A stretch of 64,000 nt of DNA from Pseudomonas brassicacearum (GTDB lineage Bacteria > Pseudomonadota > Gammaproteobacteria > Pseudomonadales > Pseudomonadaceae): contig NZ_CP007410.1 in the NCBI RefSeq assembly GCF_000585995.1, positions 4,925,430 to 4,989,429 of the forward strand, written 5' to 3'. The position numbers and the translations under genes were made by a program. Within the stretch, counting starts at the first letter, position 1. Each line of letters starts with the position of its first letter. The notes below the pieces were generated by a model that was not told the origin of the DNA, made no database searches, and worked only from the letters and a program-made list of their open reading frames with translations. Shown here piece by piece: positions 30,804 to 40,595 of this stretch.

Positions 30804-32009
30804 ATGAGTGCCCATTCCGCTGCCGTGCCCGCCGGCACAAGCCTGACCCGAGGCATGGTCCTGCTGTTCGCCTTCTGCTGCGGCGCCATCGTCGCCAATA
30901 TCTATTACGCGCAGCCCATCATCGAACTGATCGCACCGGACGTCGGCCTCAGCAGCACCATGGCCAGCCTGATCGTTTCGTTGACCCAGATCGGTTATGC
31001 CCTGGGCCTGTTTTTCCTGGTACCGCTGGGTGACTTGCTGGAAAATCGTCGCCTGATGATCCTCACCACCGTGGTGGCGATTGCCAGTCTGCTGGGGGCG
31101 GCGTTCACCGATCAACCCAACGTGTTCCTGCTGGTTTCGTTGCTGGTGGGTTTCAGTTCGGTGTCGGTGCAGGTGCTGATTCCCCTGGCTGCGCACCTGG
31201 CGCCGGAGGCCTCCCGGGGTCGAGTCGTCGGCGGGATCATGGGCGGCCTGCTGTTGGGGATCCTGCTGGCGCGGCCGATCTCAAGCGTCGTGGCTGATCA
31301 CTTCGGCTGGCGGGCGATGTTCATGATCGCCGCAGCATTAATGGCCGTGATCAGCATCGTCCTGGCGCTGACCGTACCCAAGCGCCAACCTGACCACAGC
31401 GCCTCCTATGGCCAACTGCTGGGCTCGCTCGGCACCCTGCTGCGTCAACAACCGCAGCTGCGTCAACGGGCGTTTTACCAGGCCTGTATGTTCGCCACGT
31501 TCAGCCTGTTCTGGACCGCCGTGCCGCTGGAGCTGTCACGCAACCATGGTTTGTCCCAGACTGAAATCGCCCTGTTCGCCCTGGTCGGTGCCATCGGAGC
31601 CATCGCCGCGCCCATCGCCGGTCGCCTGGCGGACGCCGGCCATAGCCGGGTGGCCTCGCTGCTGGCCATGGTGTTTGCCAGCCTGAGCTTCCTGCCGGCC
31701 TTCATTCACCCGCTCTACAGCGTCATCGGCCTGGCCGTGACCGGCGTGGTCCTGGATTTCTGTGTGCAAATGAACATGGTGCTGGGCCAGCGCACCATTT
31801 ACGCCCTCGATGCCAAGAGTCGCAGCCGGCTGAACGCGCTGTACATGACCAGCATCTTTGTCGGTGGGGCGTTCGGCTCATCGATTGCCAGCGCGGTGTA
31901 CGAACACGGCGGCTGGTTGTGGGTGGTGATCATCGGCAGCGCCTTCCCGCTGTTGGCCTTGCTGCGCTTCTTGAGTGCCTCGCGCAAGCCGTCCCTGGTC
32001 ACGGCCTGA
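30804..32009 (+). CDS. MFS transporter (YnfM-like drug/solute exporter family)
   Basis: 401 aa major facilitator with about twelve helices. Early CCGAIVANIYYAQPIIELI and the loop GDLLENRRLMI (motif A-like) are typical of MFS exporters of the YnfM/AraJ-like branch. No substrate can be assigned. It is a single-gene unit between a REPIN and a strong terminator. Confidence 0.9.
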   Translation: MSAHSAAVPAGTSLTRGMVLLFAFCCGAIVANIYYAQPIIELIAPDVGLSSTMASLIVSLTQIGYALGLFFLVPLGDLLENRRLMILTTVVAIASLLGAAFTDQPNVFLLVSLLVGFSSVSVQVLIPLAAHLAPEASRGRVVGGIMGGLLLGILLARPISSVVADHFGWRAMFMIAAALMAVISIVLALTVPKRQPDHSASYGQLLGSLGTLLRQQPQLRQRAFYQACMFATFSLFWTAVPLELSRNHGLSQTEIALFALVGAIGAIAAPIAGRLADAGHSRVASLLAMVFASLSFLPAFIHPLYSVIGLAVTGVVLDFCVQMNMVLGQRTIYALDAKSRSRLNALYMTSIFVGGAFGSSIASAVYEHGGWLWVVIIGSAFPLLALLRFLSASRKPSLVTA

Positions 32010-32023
32010 AACCCCACGCATAA

Positions 32024-32058
32024 AAAATGCCCGGTCGCTCAAGGCGACCGGGCATTTT
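32024..32058. terminator. Bidirectional terminator
   Basis: AAAATGCCCGGTCGC pairs perfectly with GCGACCGGGCATTTT around TCAAG, with A- and T-runs on both sides. It ends the MFS gene on the plus strand and the PLDc_N gene on the minus strand. Confidence 0.92.
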
Positions 32059-32068
32059 CATGGAGCGG

Positions 32069-32260
32069 TCAAATCCGCACATTGCCTCGCGGCCCGGCAA
32101 TCGCCCAGATGATCAGGCCCAACACTGGCAACAGAATGATCAGCAGCACCCACAGGATTTTCATCCCGGTTTCAGCGCCGCTCTTGAGCACATTGATGAT
32201 CGCCCAGATATCGAGCGCCAGGATGATCAGGCCGATCAGGCCGTTGAAGGTAGAACCCAT
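32069..32260 (-). CDS. Small PLDc_N-domain membrane protein
   Basis: 63 aa with two hydrophobic helices; the pattern LIGLIILALDIWAIINVLKS then KILWVLLIILLPVLGLIIWA ending GPRG matches the phospholipase D N-terminal membrane domain found alone in many bacteria. No catalytic residues. Function unknown; probably an inner-membrane accessory or stress protein. Confidence 0.85.
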   Translation of the reverse strand: MGSTFNGLIGLIILALDIWAIINVLKSGAETGMKILWVLLIILLPVLGLIIWAIAGPRGNVRI

Positions 32261-32331
32261 GGTGTCGCTCCCAAATGGTGGTAGGCACTCTTAGGATAGC
32301 GGGCCGCCAGCGAGGGTTCCGTTTTATTGCT

Positions 32332-32862
32332 TCAGACGTGGACGGCGACCTTGAGGGCTTCCAGGGACGGCGCGGCGGCAATACCGACTTCAGCACACAG
32401 CGCCAGGACCCGCGGCACATCGTTGCCGTACACCAACACCATTTGCAATTCATCGTCGAGCAACTGGCTGAAGTTCATCAGCACGTAGCCGCCGTTTTCC
32501 TTGTTCAGGCTGCCCATCTGGATCTGGATGCGGTTGAGCGCGGTGAGGGCTTCGGTTTTCGCCAGTTGCTTGGGCTTGAGATTGAACGCCACGCTGGGGC
32601 CGAACGAGGCGACGATCTGCTCGAACAGATCAACGTAGGTGTCCGCCTGGAACAGCACGGTATCCGGCAGGCTGCCCACCACCACCCATTCCCCCAGTGA
32701 AATCGGGAAGGTGTCGTCGTAGTTGATATCAGGGTTGGCCGCCAGGAAGCCCGCCGGATCGGCATAGGCCTGGGCCGCTTCGTCAGCGATTTTCGCAATG
32801 TCCTCATCGCCCAGGCAGCCGGAGCTGATTTTGCTGATGAGTTCGACGAGAGCGGCGTTCAT
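32332..32862 (-). CDS. Hypothetical protein
   Basis: 176 aa, soluble, acidic, no signal peptide. I do not recognise the family. The N-terminal third is helical (MNAALVELISKISSG), and the remainder alternates short strands and helices, including ISLGEWVVVGSLPDTVLF. Start at 32862 chosen because residues upstream are Pro/His-rich and unlike coding sequence; the ribosome site there is weak. Alone between the PLDc_N gene and a REPIN. Confidence 0.7.
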   Translation of the reverse strand: MNAALVELISKISSGCLGDEDIAKIADEAAQAYADPAGFLAANPDINYDDTFPISLGEWVVVGSLPDTVLFQADTYVDLFEQIVASFGPSVAFNLKPKQLAKTEALTALNRIQIQMGSLNKENGGYVLMNFSQLLDDELQMVLVYGNDVPRVLALCAEVGIAAAPSLEALKVAVHV

Positions 32863-32968
32863 GGGGTGGATCCTGTGGTGAATGGGGTTTTGAGGGCGCG
32901 CAGGATAGCGCATTCACAAGCGGATTAGGATTGGAGAAGGATCTGTGGCAATGGAGCTTTTGTCTTTT

Positions 32969-33090
32969 GTGGCGAGGGGATTTATCCCCGCTGGGCTGCG
33001 AAGCAACCCCTGAAGTTAATCTGACACACTGAGTTATCAGCTAGGAGGGGGCCGCTTCGCGCCCCAGCGGGGATAAATCCCCTCGCCACA
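32969..33090. repeat. REPIN, class C variant (GAGGGGATTTATCCCC)
   Basis: GTGGCGAGGGGATTTATCCC at 32970 and its inverted copy ending CCCCTCGCCACA at 33090. Differs from other class C copies in the central arm (GATTTATC instead of AGCTTGCT), a distinct subtype. Confidence 0.85.
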
Positions 33091-33114
33091 AAAGCTTCTC
33101 CATTTGAGCGGAGC

Positions 33115-33633
33115 TCAACCCAACAACTTCTCCAACTGCGCCGTGGTATCCACCGCCCCCATGGTCTTGGCCGCATCCAGGGCCGAGACGCCATTGGCAT
33201 CCTTGGCTTTCGGGTCGGCGCCTTTGCTGATCAGGTAATCGACGATTTCCACCCGGTTGAACATCGCGGCCATCATCAGCGCGGTGCGGCCATCGAAGGA
33301 AGAACCTTCCACCTGCGCACCGCCTTCCACCAACGCCGTGACCACCGCCAGGTCGCCCTTGAACGCCGCGCCGGCAATCGGGCTCTGGCCGTTGTCGTTG
33401 CGCACTTCCGGATCGGCCTTGTGTTCCAGCAGCACTTTCACGGTCTCCACATGCCCGTGGTACGCGGCCAACATCAGCAAGGTGTCGCCCTTGTGATTAC
33501 GCAGGTTCGGCGGCAGGCCTTTGCTCAGCAAGGCGGCCATCATGGCGGCGTCGCCCTGGCGTGCGACGTTGAACACCTGCTCGGCAAACTCCGCAGCCTC
33601 TTCCGGGGTCATCTGGCGGCTTGTATCGGACAT
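33115..33633 (-). CDS. Ankyrin-repeat protein
   Basis: 172 aa built of about four ankyrin repeats from residue 35 on; NHKGDTLLMLAAYHGHVETVKVLLEH and DGRTALMMAAMFNRVEIVDYLI show the G-TPLH-like and helical pattern (each read in short pieces). No signal peptide. Start at 33633 has GGAG 7 bases upstream; an ATG four codons earlier is less likely. Ankyrin proteins mediate protein binding; in Pseudomonas similar small ones sit beside catalase genes, but none is here. Partner unknown. Confidence 0.9.
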   Translation of the reverse strand: MSDTSRQMTPEEAAEFAEQVFNVARQGDAAMMAALLSKGLPPNLRNHKGDTLLMLAAYHGHVETVKVLLEHKADPEVRNDNGQSPIAGAAFKGDLAVVTALVEGGAQVEGSSFDGRTALMMAAMFNRVEIVDYLISKGADPKAKDANGVSALDAAKTMGAVDTTAQLEKLLG

Positions 33634-33727
33634 GGGAAACTCCACTCAAGTCTTTGCAAAGCGGCTAGTTTCCCGACGGACTCGGTGCCTGTCATCCCTT
33701 TTTTCTCTGCACCGTCCATAGCCAGAA

Positions 33728-35554
33728 TCAATAGCGGTATTGCCCGCCCTGGATCTGCGTCGCCAGTTGCCGGTCGACCCGCACGTAGGTCTGAGTGCCC
33801 GGTAGCCAGGCGAAGACCGGCTCATCACCCATGACGCAGGGATCGAAGGCTTCGGCCTTGAGGCGGGTTTTCTGATATTTGAAGGTGCCGGTGGTGTCCA
33901 TTTTCACTTTGATGCGCAGGAACAGCGGCACCGCATAGGCCGGCAGTTTGCATTGCAGGAACTGCAACAGCTCACTGAAATCCAGCATCGCCAGGGATTC
34001 CGCCGGGGTGATCGCCGCCATGCCGGCGCGGCCGTTGGTGCCATTGATTTCCACGCCATAGGCCACCGCCTCGGACACCTGCGGGTGTTGCAGCAGCACG
34101 TTCTCGACTTCCGTGGTGGAAACGTTCTCGCCCTTCCAGCGGTAAGTGTCGCCGAGGCGGTCGACGAACTGCCCATGGCCAAAACCTATATTGCGCAACA
34201 GGTCACCGGTGTTGAAATAGCGGTCGCCCAGGACGAAGGCATCCCGATAGATGGTTTTTTCGGTCTTGGCCGGATCGGTATAGCCGTCCAGCGGCGCCTT
34301 GTCGTCGATCCGCGCCAACAGCAGGCCCGGTTCCCCCCTCGGCACTTTCTGCATCCGCCCTTGCAGGTTGCGCAGCGGCGCTCCGCTGTCATGGTCGTAC
34401 TGCACCAGTTCCCAGCCCATCAGGGAAAACCCGACGGTGTTGTCGAAATTCAGGACGTTGGTGAAACCGATATTGCCGTCGCTGGCTGCGTACAGCTCGC
34501 AGATGTGGTCGATGCCGAAGCGTGTCTTGAACGCCGACCAGGCCCCCGGACGCAGGCCGTTGCCGATCATCTTCTTCACGTCATGGTGGCGGTCTTCGGT
34601 GCTGGCGGGCTGGTCGACCAGATACCGGCACAACTCACCGACATAACCCAGAGTGGTCGCCCGGTATCGGCGCACGTCGCTCCAGAACTGACTGGCACTG
34701 AACTTGCGCCGGATCGCAAATCCCGATGCGCCACAGATCGCCGCGCCCCAGCACACGCACAGGCCCGTGGCGTGGTACAGCGGCAAGGTGCAATACACGA
34801 TGTCATCGGGCTGCATGTCCAGGGCAATCAGGCCAAAACTGGTGGAGGTACGCATCCAGCGTCCATGGCGAAATACCCCGGCCTTGGGCAGCCCGGTGGT
34901 GCCCGAGGTGTAGAGGTACAGGCACAGATCATTGAAGAAGACCTGTTGGCTGCTGGCCGGGTTATCGCCTGGGTAATCGTTGCTGCGACTGAACAGGTCG
35001 ACGAAACCGGGCGGGGCATCGGCGCTGTCCTGATCGGCTACCCACCAGGTTCGAGCGCTCGGCAGTGCGGTGCGGCCGCGCACGTCGTTAAAAGCCGCGA
35101 CCCGTTCATCCCCCACCACCACGGCGACCGGCGCCACCAGCGCCAGGCTGTGCACCAGTGCATCGCCCACCTGCGAGGTGTTGAGCATGGCGCTGACCGC
35201 GCCGACCTTCGCCACCGCCAACACGGTGATCAACAACTGTGGACGGTTCTCGATGAAAATCGCGATGCAGTCGCCTTTGCCGATGCCCTGCGCCAACAAG
35301 CAGTGGGCAATGCGATTGGCCTGCTCGTTGACCTGTGCATAACTCCATACCGCATCGCCACACAGCAAGGCAGGGCCCTGTGGATTGCGGTGCGTGGCCT
35401 GCTCGAAACACCAACCCAGTCCGCAGGGCTGGGCCGGGTCCTGGACGTTGGCGAGCTTCATGCCTTTGATGATCCGGGGAACGGCTCTGGCAAGGGTGGG
35501 CAGCTTGCGCAGCATCATGCTCCAGGTAATAACGTCGCTGGGTGTACGACTCAT
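33728..35554 (-). CDS. Long-chain acyl-CoA synthetase, FATP-like
   Basis: 608 aa AMP-forming ligase. The P-loop-like YTSGTTGLPKAG (about 245-256) and TGDLLRNIGFGHGQFVDRLGD with WKGENVSTTEVE (hinge, about 455-490) match very-long-chain/FATP-type acyl-CoA synthetases. It activates fatty or related carboxylic acids to CoA thioesters. Start at 35554 chosen as MSRTPSDVITWSMM; 73 further in-frame codons upstream look non-coding and overlap a direct repeat. Substrate range unknown. Confidence 0.9.
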   Translation of the reverse strand: MSRTPSDVITWSMMLRKLPTLARAVPRIIKGMKLANVQDPAQPCGLGWCFEQATHRNPQGPALLCGDAVWSYAQVNEQANRIAHCLLAQGIGKGDCIAIFIENRPQLLITVLAVAKVGAVSAMLNTSQVGDALVHSLALVAPVAVVVGDERVAAFNDVRGRTALPSARTWWVADQDSADAPPGFVDLFSRSNDYPGDNPASSQQVFFNDLCLYLYTSGTTGLPKAGVFRHGRWMRTSTSFGLIALDMQPDDIVYCTLPLYHATGLCVCWGAAICGASGFAIRRKFSASQFWSDVRRYRATTLGYVGELCRYLVDQPASTEDRHHDVKKMIGNGLRPGAWSAFKTRFGIDHICELYAASDGNIGFTNVLNFDNTVGFSLMGWELVQYDHDSGAPLRNLQGRMQKVPRGEPGLLLARIDDKAPLDGYTDPAKTEKTIYRDAFVLGDRYFNTGDLLRNIGFGHGQFVDRLGDTYRWKGENVSTTEVENVLLQHPQVSEAVAYGVEINGTNGRAGMAAITPAESLAMLDFSELLQFLQCKLPAYAVPLFLRIKVKMDTTGTFKYQKTRLKAEAFDPCVMGDEPVFAWLPGTQTYVRVDRQLATQIQGGQYRY

Positions 35555-35751
35555 GGTGGTCTTCCCCGTTTGACCTTGTGGGCCTGGGTTCTTGTTATCG
35601 GGTTGGAGGTGATGGTGGAGCGAAAGTACGCCAGCGATTCCGGCGCTGTACACGCGGTTTTTGCAATGTTTTGTATCCGCAGCCCAGGACGGGCGAAACG
35701 TGAGCCCCAGAAGATCAATTGGTTCCAAATAAAATCGCCAGACCACGCAAA

Positions 35752-35790
35752 ATGCAGGATGCACGATGGCCATTCATGCAAGATGCACGA
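35752..35790. repeat. Tandem 15-base direct repeat upstream of the acyl-CoA synthetase gene
   Basis: ATGCAGGATGCACGA at 35752-35766 and ATGCAAGATGCACGA at 35776-35790, 24 bases apart with one mismatch, in the 360-base gap between the acyl-CoA synthetase (minus) and DUF3509 (plus) genes. Could be an iterated regulator site. Confidence 0.5.
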
Positions 35791-35914
35791 AAGCAAAAAA
35801 ACAGGAAATTACTAACTGATTGTTTTTTAAGGGTTTTAATTACTAGCCAAGGCTGGCACAGACACTGCAACTACCCCTCCACGGTTTGCCATCAAAACCA
35901 TGGAGCAGTCAAAT

Positions 35915-36193
35915 ATGAACATGATTCAAGAAAAATTTTCGTCCCTGTTTTCCAACTACGAAGTGACCACACAGGCTCGCCCGGATGGCGGCATCCTGCT
36001 GACATTGCGCAATAGCGAAGGCAAACAGTTGAAACGCTCGATTTCCTATGCGCAGTTGCACGCCGGGGATCAATTGTCCTGGGTCATCAGCGCCATCCGT
36101 CGCGACCTGGCTGAACAGGCCAGCGAACTGCCACAGATCACGCTGCTGCAGAGCCAACATCGTTTTGCTCTGCCGACCTATCACAGCGCCTGA
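35915..36193 (+). CDS. DUF3509 family protein
   Basis: 92 aa small soluble protein; MNMIQEKFSSLFSNYEV, ARPDGGILLTLRN and the Arg/Gln-rich C-terminus match DUF3509, which is almost confined to Pseudomonas. Function unknown. An in-frame ATG at 35900 gives five extra residues; the inner start has GGAG about 8 bases upstream. Promoter region holds the direct repeat at 35752-35790. Confidence 0.83.
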   Translation: MNMIQEKFSSLFSNYEVTTQARPDGGILLTLRNSEGKQLKRSISYAQLHAGDQLSWVISAIRRDLAEQASELPQITLLQSQHRFALPTYHSA

Positions 36194-36199
36194 ACCTTC

Positions 36200-36288
36200 T
36201 GTGGGAGCGGGCTTGCTCGCGAATGCGGTGTATCAGCTACATCCTTGTCGACTGACACACCGCATTCGCAAGCAAGCCCGCTCCCACA
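36200..36288. repeat. REPIN, class B
   Basis: TGTGGGAGCGGGCTTGCTCG at 36200 and the inverted copy ending CCCGCTCCCACA at 36288; the right arm has one changed base (GCAAGC). Confidence 0.9.
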
Positions 36289-36312
36289 TTGCATTTTTGT
36301 TGCCTGCGGGCA

Positions 36313-36996
36313 TTAAAAGCTGGAAGGATCGATCCGCGCAAAACTGTCCACAGTGACATGCCCAGCCAACTCACCGCCCTCCCGGGCCAGCCCGCAAGTT
36401 GCCATGCCCGCGTCGCGGGCCGCGTCCAACTCTTGGACGATGTCGGACAGAAACAGCATCTCCCCTGCTGCAACGCCCACCGCCTCGCTGATGCGCTGGT
36501 AGGACTGCACGTCCCGCTTGGGCCCCGACGTAGTGTCAAAGTACCCGCTGAACAATGGCGACAGGTCGCCGGCCTCGGAACAACCGAAAATCAGTTTCTG
36601 CGCCTGGATCGAGCCCGAGGAATAAACGAACAGCCGGAAACCTTCCTGGTGCCACCGCTGGAGCGCCTGCACCGCGTCCGGGTAAACGTGGCCTTTCAAC
36701 GTTCCGGCCTGATACCCCTGCTCCCAGACCATTCCCTGCAACGCCTTGAGCGGCGTGGCCTTGCGGTCTTCGGCGATCCAGCCCAACAGGATCGCGATGG
36801 TCCGCTCGACGTCCGCGTCCGGCTCTCCGCTGTCCTGACGCACAGCGGCCAGTTGTTCGGCCACGTCGGCGCGTTCGGCGTTCTGCCGGACGAAATCCGG
36901 CAAATGCCTGGCGGCATAGGGAAACAGCACATCAAACACGAAACTCACCGCACTGGTGGTGCCTTCGATGTCGGTGAGGATGGCTTTGATCGGCAT
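36313..36996 (-). CDS. mtnC: Enolase-phosphatase E1 of methionine salvage
   Basis: 227 aa HAD-family bifunctional enzyme that enolises and dephosphorylates diketo-methylthiopentyl phosphate to acireductone. The HAD nucleophile motif is [15 protein letters not shown] (Asp near 8), the second motif [12 protein letters not shown] and the third [17 protein letters not shown]. The start [12 protein letters not shown] at 36996 is 4 bases past mtnD. Last gene of an mtnB-mtnD-mtnC run on the minus strand. Confidence 0.95.
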   Translation of the reverse strand: MPIKAILTDIEGTTSAVSFVFDVLFPYAARHLPDFVRQNAERADVAEQLAAVRQDSGEPDADVERTIAILLGWIAEDRKATPLKALQGMVWEQGYQAGTLKGHVYPDAVQALQRWHQEGFRLFVYSSGSIQAQKLIFGCSEAGDLSPLFSGYFDTTSGPKRDVQSYQRISEAVGVAAGEMLFLSDIVQELDAARDAGMATCGLAREGGELAGHVTVDSFARIDPSSF

Positions 36997-37000
36997 GGGC

Positions 37001-37546
37001 TCAATCCTCCAGGCGCGGGAAGCGGCTGGCGATGTCATCGCCGGTGAACTTCGCGACCCAGCCTTCCGGGTTGTTGAACAGGCGGATGGCCACGAAATGC
37101 GGATGCTCGCCCATGTCGAACCAGTGGGGCGTGCCGGCGGGCACCGAGATCAGGTCATTCTTTTCGCACAGCACGGCGTAGACGTAATCGTCGAGGTGCA
37201 GGGTAAACAGGCCGCGACCGGCGACGAAAAATCGCACTTCGTCTTCACCATGGCGGTGCTCGTCGAGGAACTTGGCGCGCAGCTCGGCTTTTTGCGGGTG
37301 ATCGCTGTTGAGGCTGATGACATCGACCGTGACATAGCCGCGCTCGGTCATCAAGCGGTCGATCTGGCTCTGGTAGGCGGCGATGACCTCGTCCTGGCTG
37401 GCGCCGGGCTGGATTTTCGCCGCAGCCTCCCAACGGTCGAAATGCACGCCTTTTTCGGCCAGGGTCGAGGCGATGTCTTCGAAATGGGTCAGCACCTTGT
37501 TCGGGATGTCAGGGCTTGAGACGTGGTAGACGGACAGGCTGCTCAT
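37001..37546 (-). CDS. mtnD: Acireductone dioxygenase
   Basis: 181 aa cupin that oxidises acireductone to the methionine keto acid (Fe form) or off-pathway products (Ni form). Metal ligands are visible as His97, His99 and Glu103 in EHRHGEDEV and His141 in GTPHWFD. Length matches the family. Lies between mtnB and mtnC. Confidence 0.96.
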   Translation of the reverse strand: MSSLSVYHVSSPDIPNKVLTHFEDIASTLAEKGVHFDRWEAAAKIQPGASQDEVIAAYQSQIDRLMTERGYVTVDVISLNSDHPQKAELRAKFLDEHRHGEDEVRFFVAGRGLFTLHLDDYVYAVLCEKNDLISVPAGTPHWFDMGEHPHFVAIRLFNNPEGWVAKFTGDDIASRFPRLED

Positions 37547-37564
37547 GGCTATGGCTCCAGCAAA

Positions 37565-38185
37565 TTAACGGTTCAGGAGTGCGCGGGTCTTAAGTTCGCA
37601 CTCGAACAGGAACTCGAACGCTTCGATCTGGCGCAGTGCATCGTTCATGCCCGGCCCCCAGGTATACAGGCCGTGACCGCGAATAAGGTAGCCGACGCAA
37701 TCGGGGTGTGCCTCGAGCCAGGGCTGCACTTTGGCGGCCAAGCGGGCGATGTCCTGGTCATTGTCGAAAATCGGCACGCGGACCCGGGATTCGTGAGTCG
37801 AAATACCGCTGAAGGCCTTTTGCAGTTCATAGTCTTCGAAGTCGATGAAGGCTTCGGCGGTCAGGCGCGACAACACCGTGGCATTCACCGAATGGGTGTG
37901 CAGCACGGCACCGATCTGCGGCCGCCAGCGATACAGCTGGGTATGCAGCAGGGTTTCGGCGGACGGTTTCTTGCCCGGTTCCAGGCTGTTGCCGTCCAGG
38001 TCGGTGGCCAGCACATCGTCCAGGCCCAGTTGCCCCTTGTGCTTGCCGGACACAGTCAGCAAGGCCTGGTCAGGGGCAAGCCGGGTCGAATAGTTGCTGC
38101 TGGTGGCCGGGGACCAGCCGCGGCCATACAAAAAACGCCCGGCGTCGATGATTTCCCGGGCGAGCTGTTCACGGGTAAGGCTCAT
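37565..38185 (-). CDS. mtnB: Methylthioribulose-1-phosphate dehydratase
   Basis: 206 aa class II aldolase-like zinc enzyme in methylthioadenosine recycling. GWSPATSSNYSTRL, VLHTHSVNATVLS (zinc histidines) and the later RGHGLYTWG carry the metal site. The start at 38185 overlaps the stop of the upstream MFS gene by 4 bases, so translation is coupled to it. Confidence 0.95.
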   Translation of the reverse strand: MSLTREQLAREIIDAGRFLYGRGWSPATSSNYSTRLAPDQALLTVSGKHKGQLGLDDVLATDLDGNSLEPGKKPSAETLLHTQLYRWRPQIGAVLHTHSVNATVLSRLTAEAFIDFEDYELQKAFSGISTHESRVRVPIFDNDQDIARLAAKVQPWLEAHPDCVGYLIRGHGLYTWGPGMNDALRQIEAFEFLFECELKTRALLNR

Positions 38186-39327
38186 GGCCTGTCCTCTTGC
38201 ATACGTGTGGCAATGATAACGGCTGCAGCGAAGGCTGCGAGGCTGGCGATGCTGAACGTCCAAGTGGCGCCCAGGGCATTCCAGCTGTAGCCGGAATACA
38301 ACGCACCCAAGGCCCCGCCCGTGCCGGCCAGCGCCGCGTACAGCGCCTGGCCCTGGCCTTGCTGACGGGGACCGAAGCTACGTTGCACGAAATGAATGGC
38401 AGCGGCGTGAAAGCTGCCGAAGGTCGCCGCGTGCAACACCTGGGCAAACAGCAGCACCCAGAGAAATTCAGCCAATGATCCCAGCAGCAGCCAGCGCAAC
38501 GCCGCCAGCAGGAAACTCACCAGCAGTACCCGGCGCACGGAAAACCGCGCGAGGATCCGACTCATCAGCAGGAAGATCAACACTTCGGCCACCACGCCGA
38601 CGGCCCAGAGCAGCCCGATCAAACCACGGCTGTAGCCCAGGTGCTCGAGGTGCAACGTCAGGAAGGTGTAATACGGCCCATGGCTCACCTGCATCAGCCC
38701 CACGCACGTGTAGAACGCCAGCACGCCAGGGTTGCGCAGTTGCCGCAAAAAGCCGTCCCCCGCCACCCGTGGCCCCTGCACTGGCTGGGCGTTGGGCACC
38801 CAGAAACTGGCGAACACGATCCCGGCCATGATCAGCACCAACGCCAGCGGATAAATGTCCAGGCTCAGCCATTCGAACAGTCGGCCCAGCAACACCACGG
38901 TGATGATAAAGCCAATAGAGCCCCACAAGCGGATCTGGCTGTAGCGCGAGGTTTGCCCGCTCAAGTGGGCCAGGGTGATGACTTCGAACTGCGGCAGCAC
39001 CGCGTGCCAGAAGAACGCGTGCAGCGCCATGACCATCGCCAGCCAGGCGTAGCTTTTATCGATGAAGATCAGCGAGAAGGTCAACAGCGTGCAGATCGCA
39101 CCAAACCGCACGATCGCCAGGCGCTGGCCGGTGTAATCCCCCAGCCAGCCCCAGATGTTCGGCGCCACGCAGCGCATCAGCATGGGAATCGCCACCAGCT
39201 CGCCGATGCGCGCCGCGTTGAACCCCAGGTGATCGAAATACAGCGCCAGGAACGGCGCCGTCGAACCGAGCAGCGCGAAATAGAACAGGTAGAAACTGGA
39301 GAGCCGCCAGTACGGCAATGCCGCCAT
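38182..39327 (-). CDS. MFS transporter, HcaT-like, coupled to mtnB
   Basis: 381 aa, about twelve helices, with LGSTAPFLALYFDHLG and NIWGWLGDYTGQRL; this is the MFS_1-like (phenylpropionate permease HcaT-type) family. It overlaps mtnB by 4 bases and keeps this place in P. aeruginosa (PA1682 next to mtnB PA1683). The linkage suggests transport of a methylthio-sugar or related metabolite, but nothing in the sequence fixes the substrate. Confidence 0.88.
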   Translation of the reverse strand: MAALPYWRLSSFYLFYFALLGSTAPFLALYFDHLGFNAARIGELVAIPMLMRCVAPNIWGWLGDYTGQRLAIVRFGAICTLLTFSLIFIDKSYAWLAMVMALHAFFWHAVLPQFEVITLAHLSGQTSRYSQIRLWGSIGFIITVVLLGRLFEWLSLDIYPLALVLIMAGIVFASFWVPNAQPVQGPRVAGDGFLRQLRNPGVLAFYTCVGLMQVSHGPYYTFLTLHLEHLGYSRGLIGLLWAVGVVAEVLIFLLMSRILARFSVRRVLLVSFLLAALRWLLLGSLAEFLWVLLFAQVLHAATFGSFHAAAIHFVQRSFGPRQQGQGQALYAALAGTGGALGALYSGYSWNALGATWTFSIASLAAFAAAVIIATRMQEDRP

Positions 39328-39361
39328 GGTCGTCAGGCCACGGCGGTCGGCTGGCCAACCA

Positions 39362-40453
39362 TCAAAGCTGGCCCAGCACCGGGGTGCTGACCCGCACGTC
39401 GGCGTTCTGGCCGCGATGACGCAACAGGTGATCCATCAGCACGATCGCCATCATCGCCTCGGCGATGGGCGTGGCCCGGATGCCGACGCATGGATCATGA
39501 CGGCCCTTGGTGATGACCTCCACCGGGTTGCCATGGACATCGATGGAACGGCCCGGCGTGGTGATGCTGGACGTTGGCTTCAAGGCCAGGTGCGCCACGA
39601 TCGGCTGGCCCGAAGAAATACCGCCGAGGATGCCGCCGGCGTTATTGCTCAGGAAACCTTGCGGGGTCAGTTCGTCGCGGTGTTCGGTGCCGCGTTGGGC
39701 GACACAGGCAAAACCGGCGCCGATCTCCACGCCCTTCACGGCGTTGATGCTCATCAGCGCGTGGGCCAGCTCGGCATCGAGGCGGTCGAAGATCGGCTCG
39801 CCCAGGCCCGGCATCACGCCTTCGGCCACCACGGTGATCTTCGCGCCGACCGAATCCTGGTCACGGCGCAGTTGGTCCATGTAGGCCTCGAGCTCCGGCA
39901 CCTTGTCTGGATCGGGGCAGAAAAAGGCGTTCTGCTCCACCGAATCCCAGGTCTTGAACGGGATTTCGATGGGCCCCAACTGACTCATGTAGCCACGAAT
40001 CACGATGCCCTGGCTGGCCAGGTACTTCTTCGCAATCGCCCCGGCCGCCACGCGCATGGCGGTTTCCCGGGCCGAACTGCGACCGCCGCCACGGTAGTCG
40101 CGTTCACCGTATTTGTGGTGGTAGGTGTAGTCGGCGTGGGCCGGGCGGAACAGGTCCTTGATGGCCGAGTAGTCCTTGGACTTCTGGTCGGTGTTGCGGA
40201 TCAGCAGGCCAATGGCGCAGCCAGTGGTGCGCCCTTCGAACACGCCGGAAAGGATTTCGACTTCATCGGCTTCCTGGCGCTGGGTGGTGTGGCGGCTGGT
40301 GCCGGGCTTGCGGCGGTCCAGGTCACGCTGCAGATCGTCCAGGGAAATCTCCAGGCCGGGCGGGCAGCCGTCGACAATGGCGACCAACGCCGGGCCATGG
40401 CTTTCGCCTGCGGTGGTAACGCTGAACAGCTTGCCGTAGGTATTGCCGGACAT
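39362..40453 (-). CDS. aroC: Chorismate synthase
   Basis: 363 aa FMN-dependent enzyme that makes chorismate from EPSP, the last shared step of aromatic amino acid synthesis. The signatures [18 protein letters not shown] (residues about 16-33) and RAGDNGGIL-type patterns seen as [14 protein letters not shown] are present, as is [14 protein letters not shown]. Length is typical. It lies 34 bases upstream of the MFS gene. Confidence 0.97.
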   Translation of the reverse strand: MSGNTYGKLFSVTTAGESHGPALVAIVDGCPPGLEISLDDLQRDLDRRKPGTSRHTTQRQEADEVEILSGVFEGRTTGCAIGLLIRNTDQKSKDYSAIKDLFRPAHADYTYHHKYGERDYRGGGRSSARETAMRVAAGAIAKKYLASQGIVIRGYMSQLGPIEIPFKTWDSVEQNAFFCPDPDKVPELEAYMDQLRRDQDSVGAKITVVAEGVMPGLGEPIFDRLDAELAHALMSINAVKGVEIGAGFACVAQRGTEHRDELTPQGFLSNNAGGILGGISSGQPIVAHLALKPTSSITTPGRSIDVHGNPVEVITKGRHDPCVGIRATPIAEAMMAIVLMDHLLRHRGQNADVRVSTPVLGQL

Positions 40454-40595
40454 GCAGGGTGCTCCGTGAAATCGCTGAGAGACTCAACCTTGGATTCGTA
40501 ATGGCCGCCAGTATACGCAGGCTCCCCGAGTAGTTCATCCTCGAACCTTATCGGTGCCTGCCAGTCCAACCGGCACCTTCGCAACTAATGGCGTG

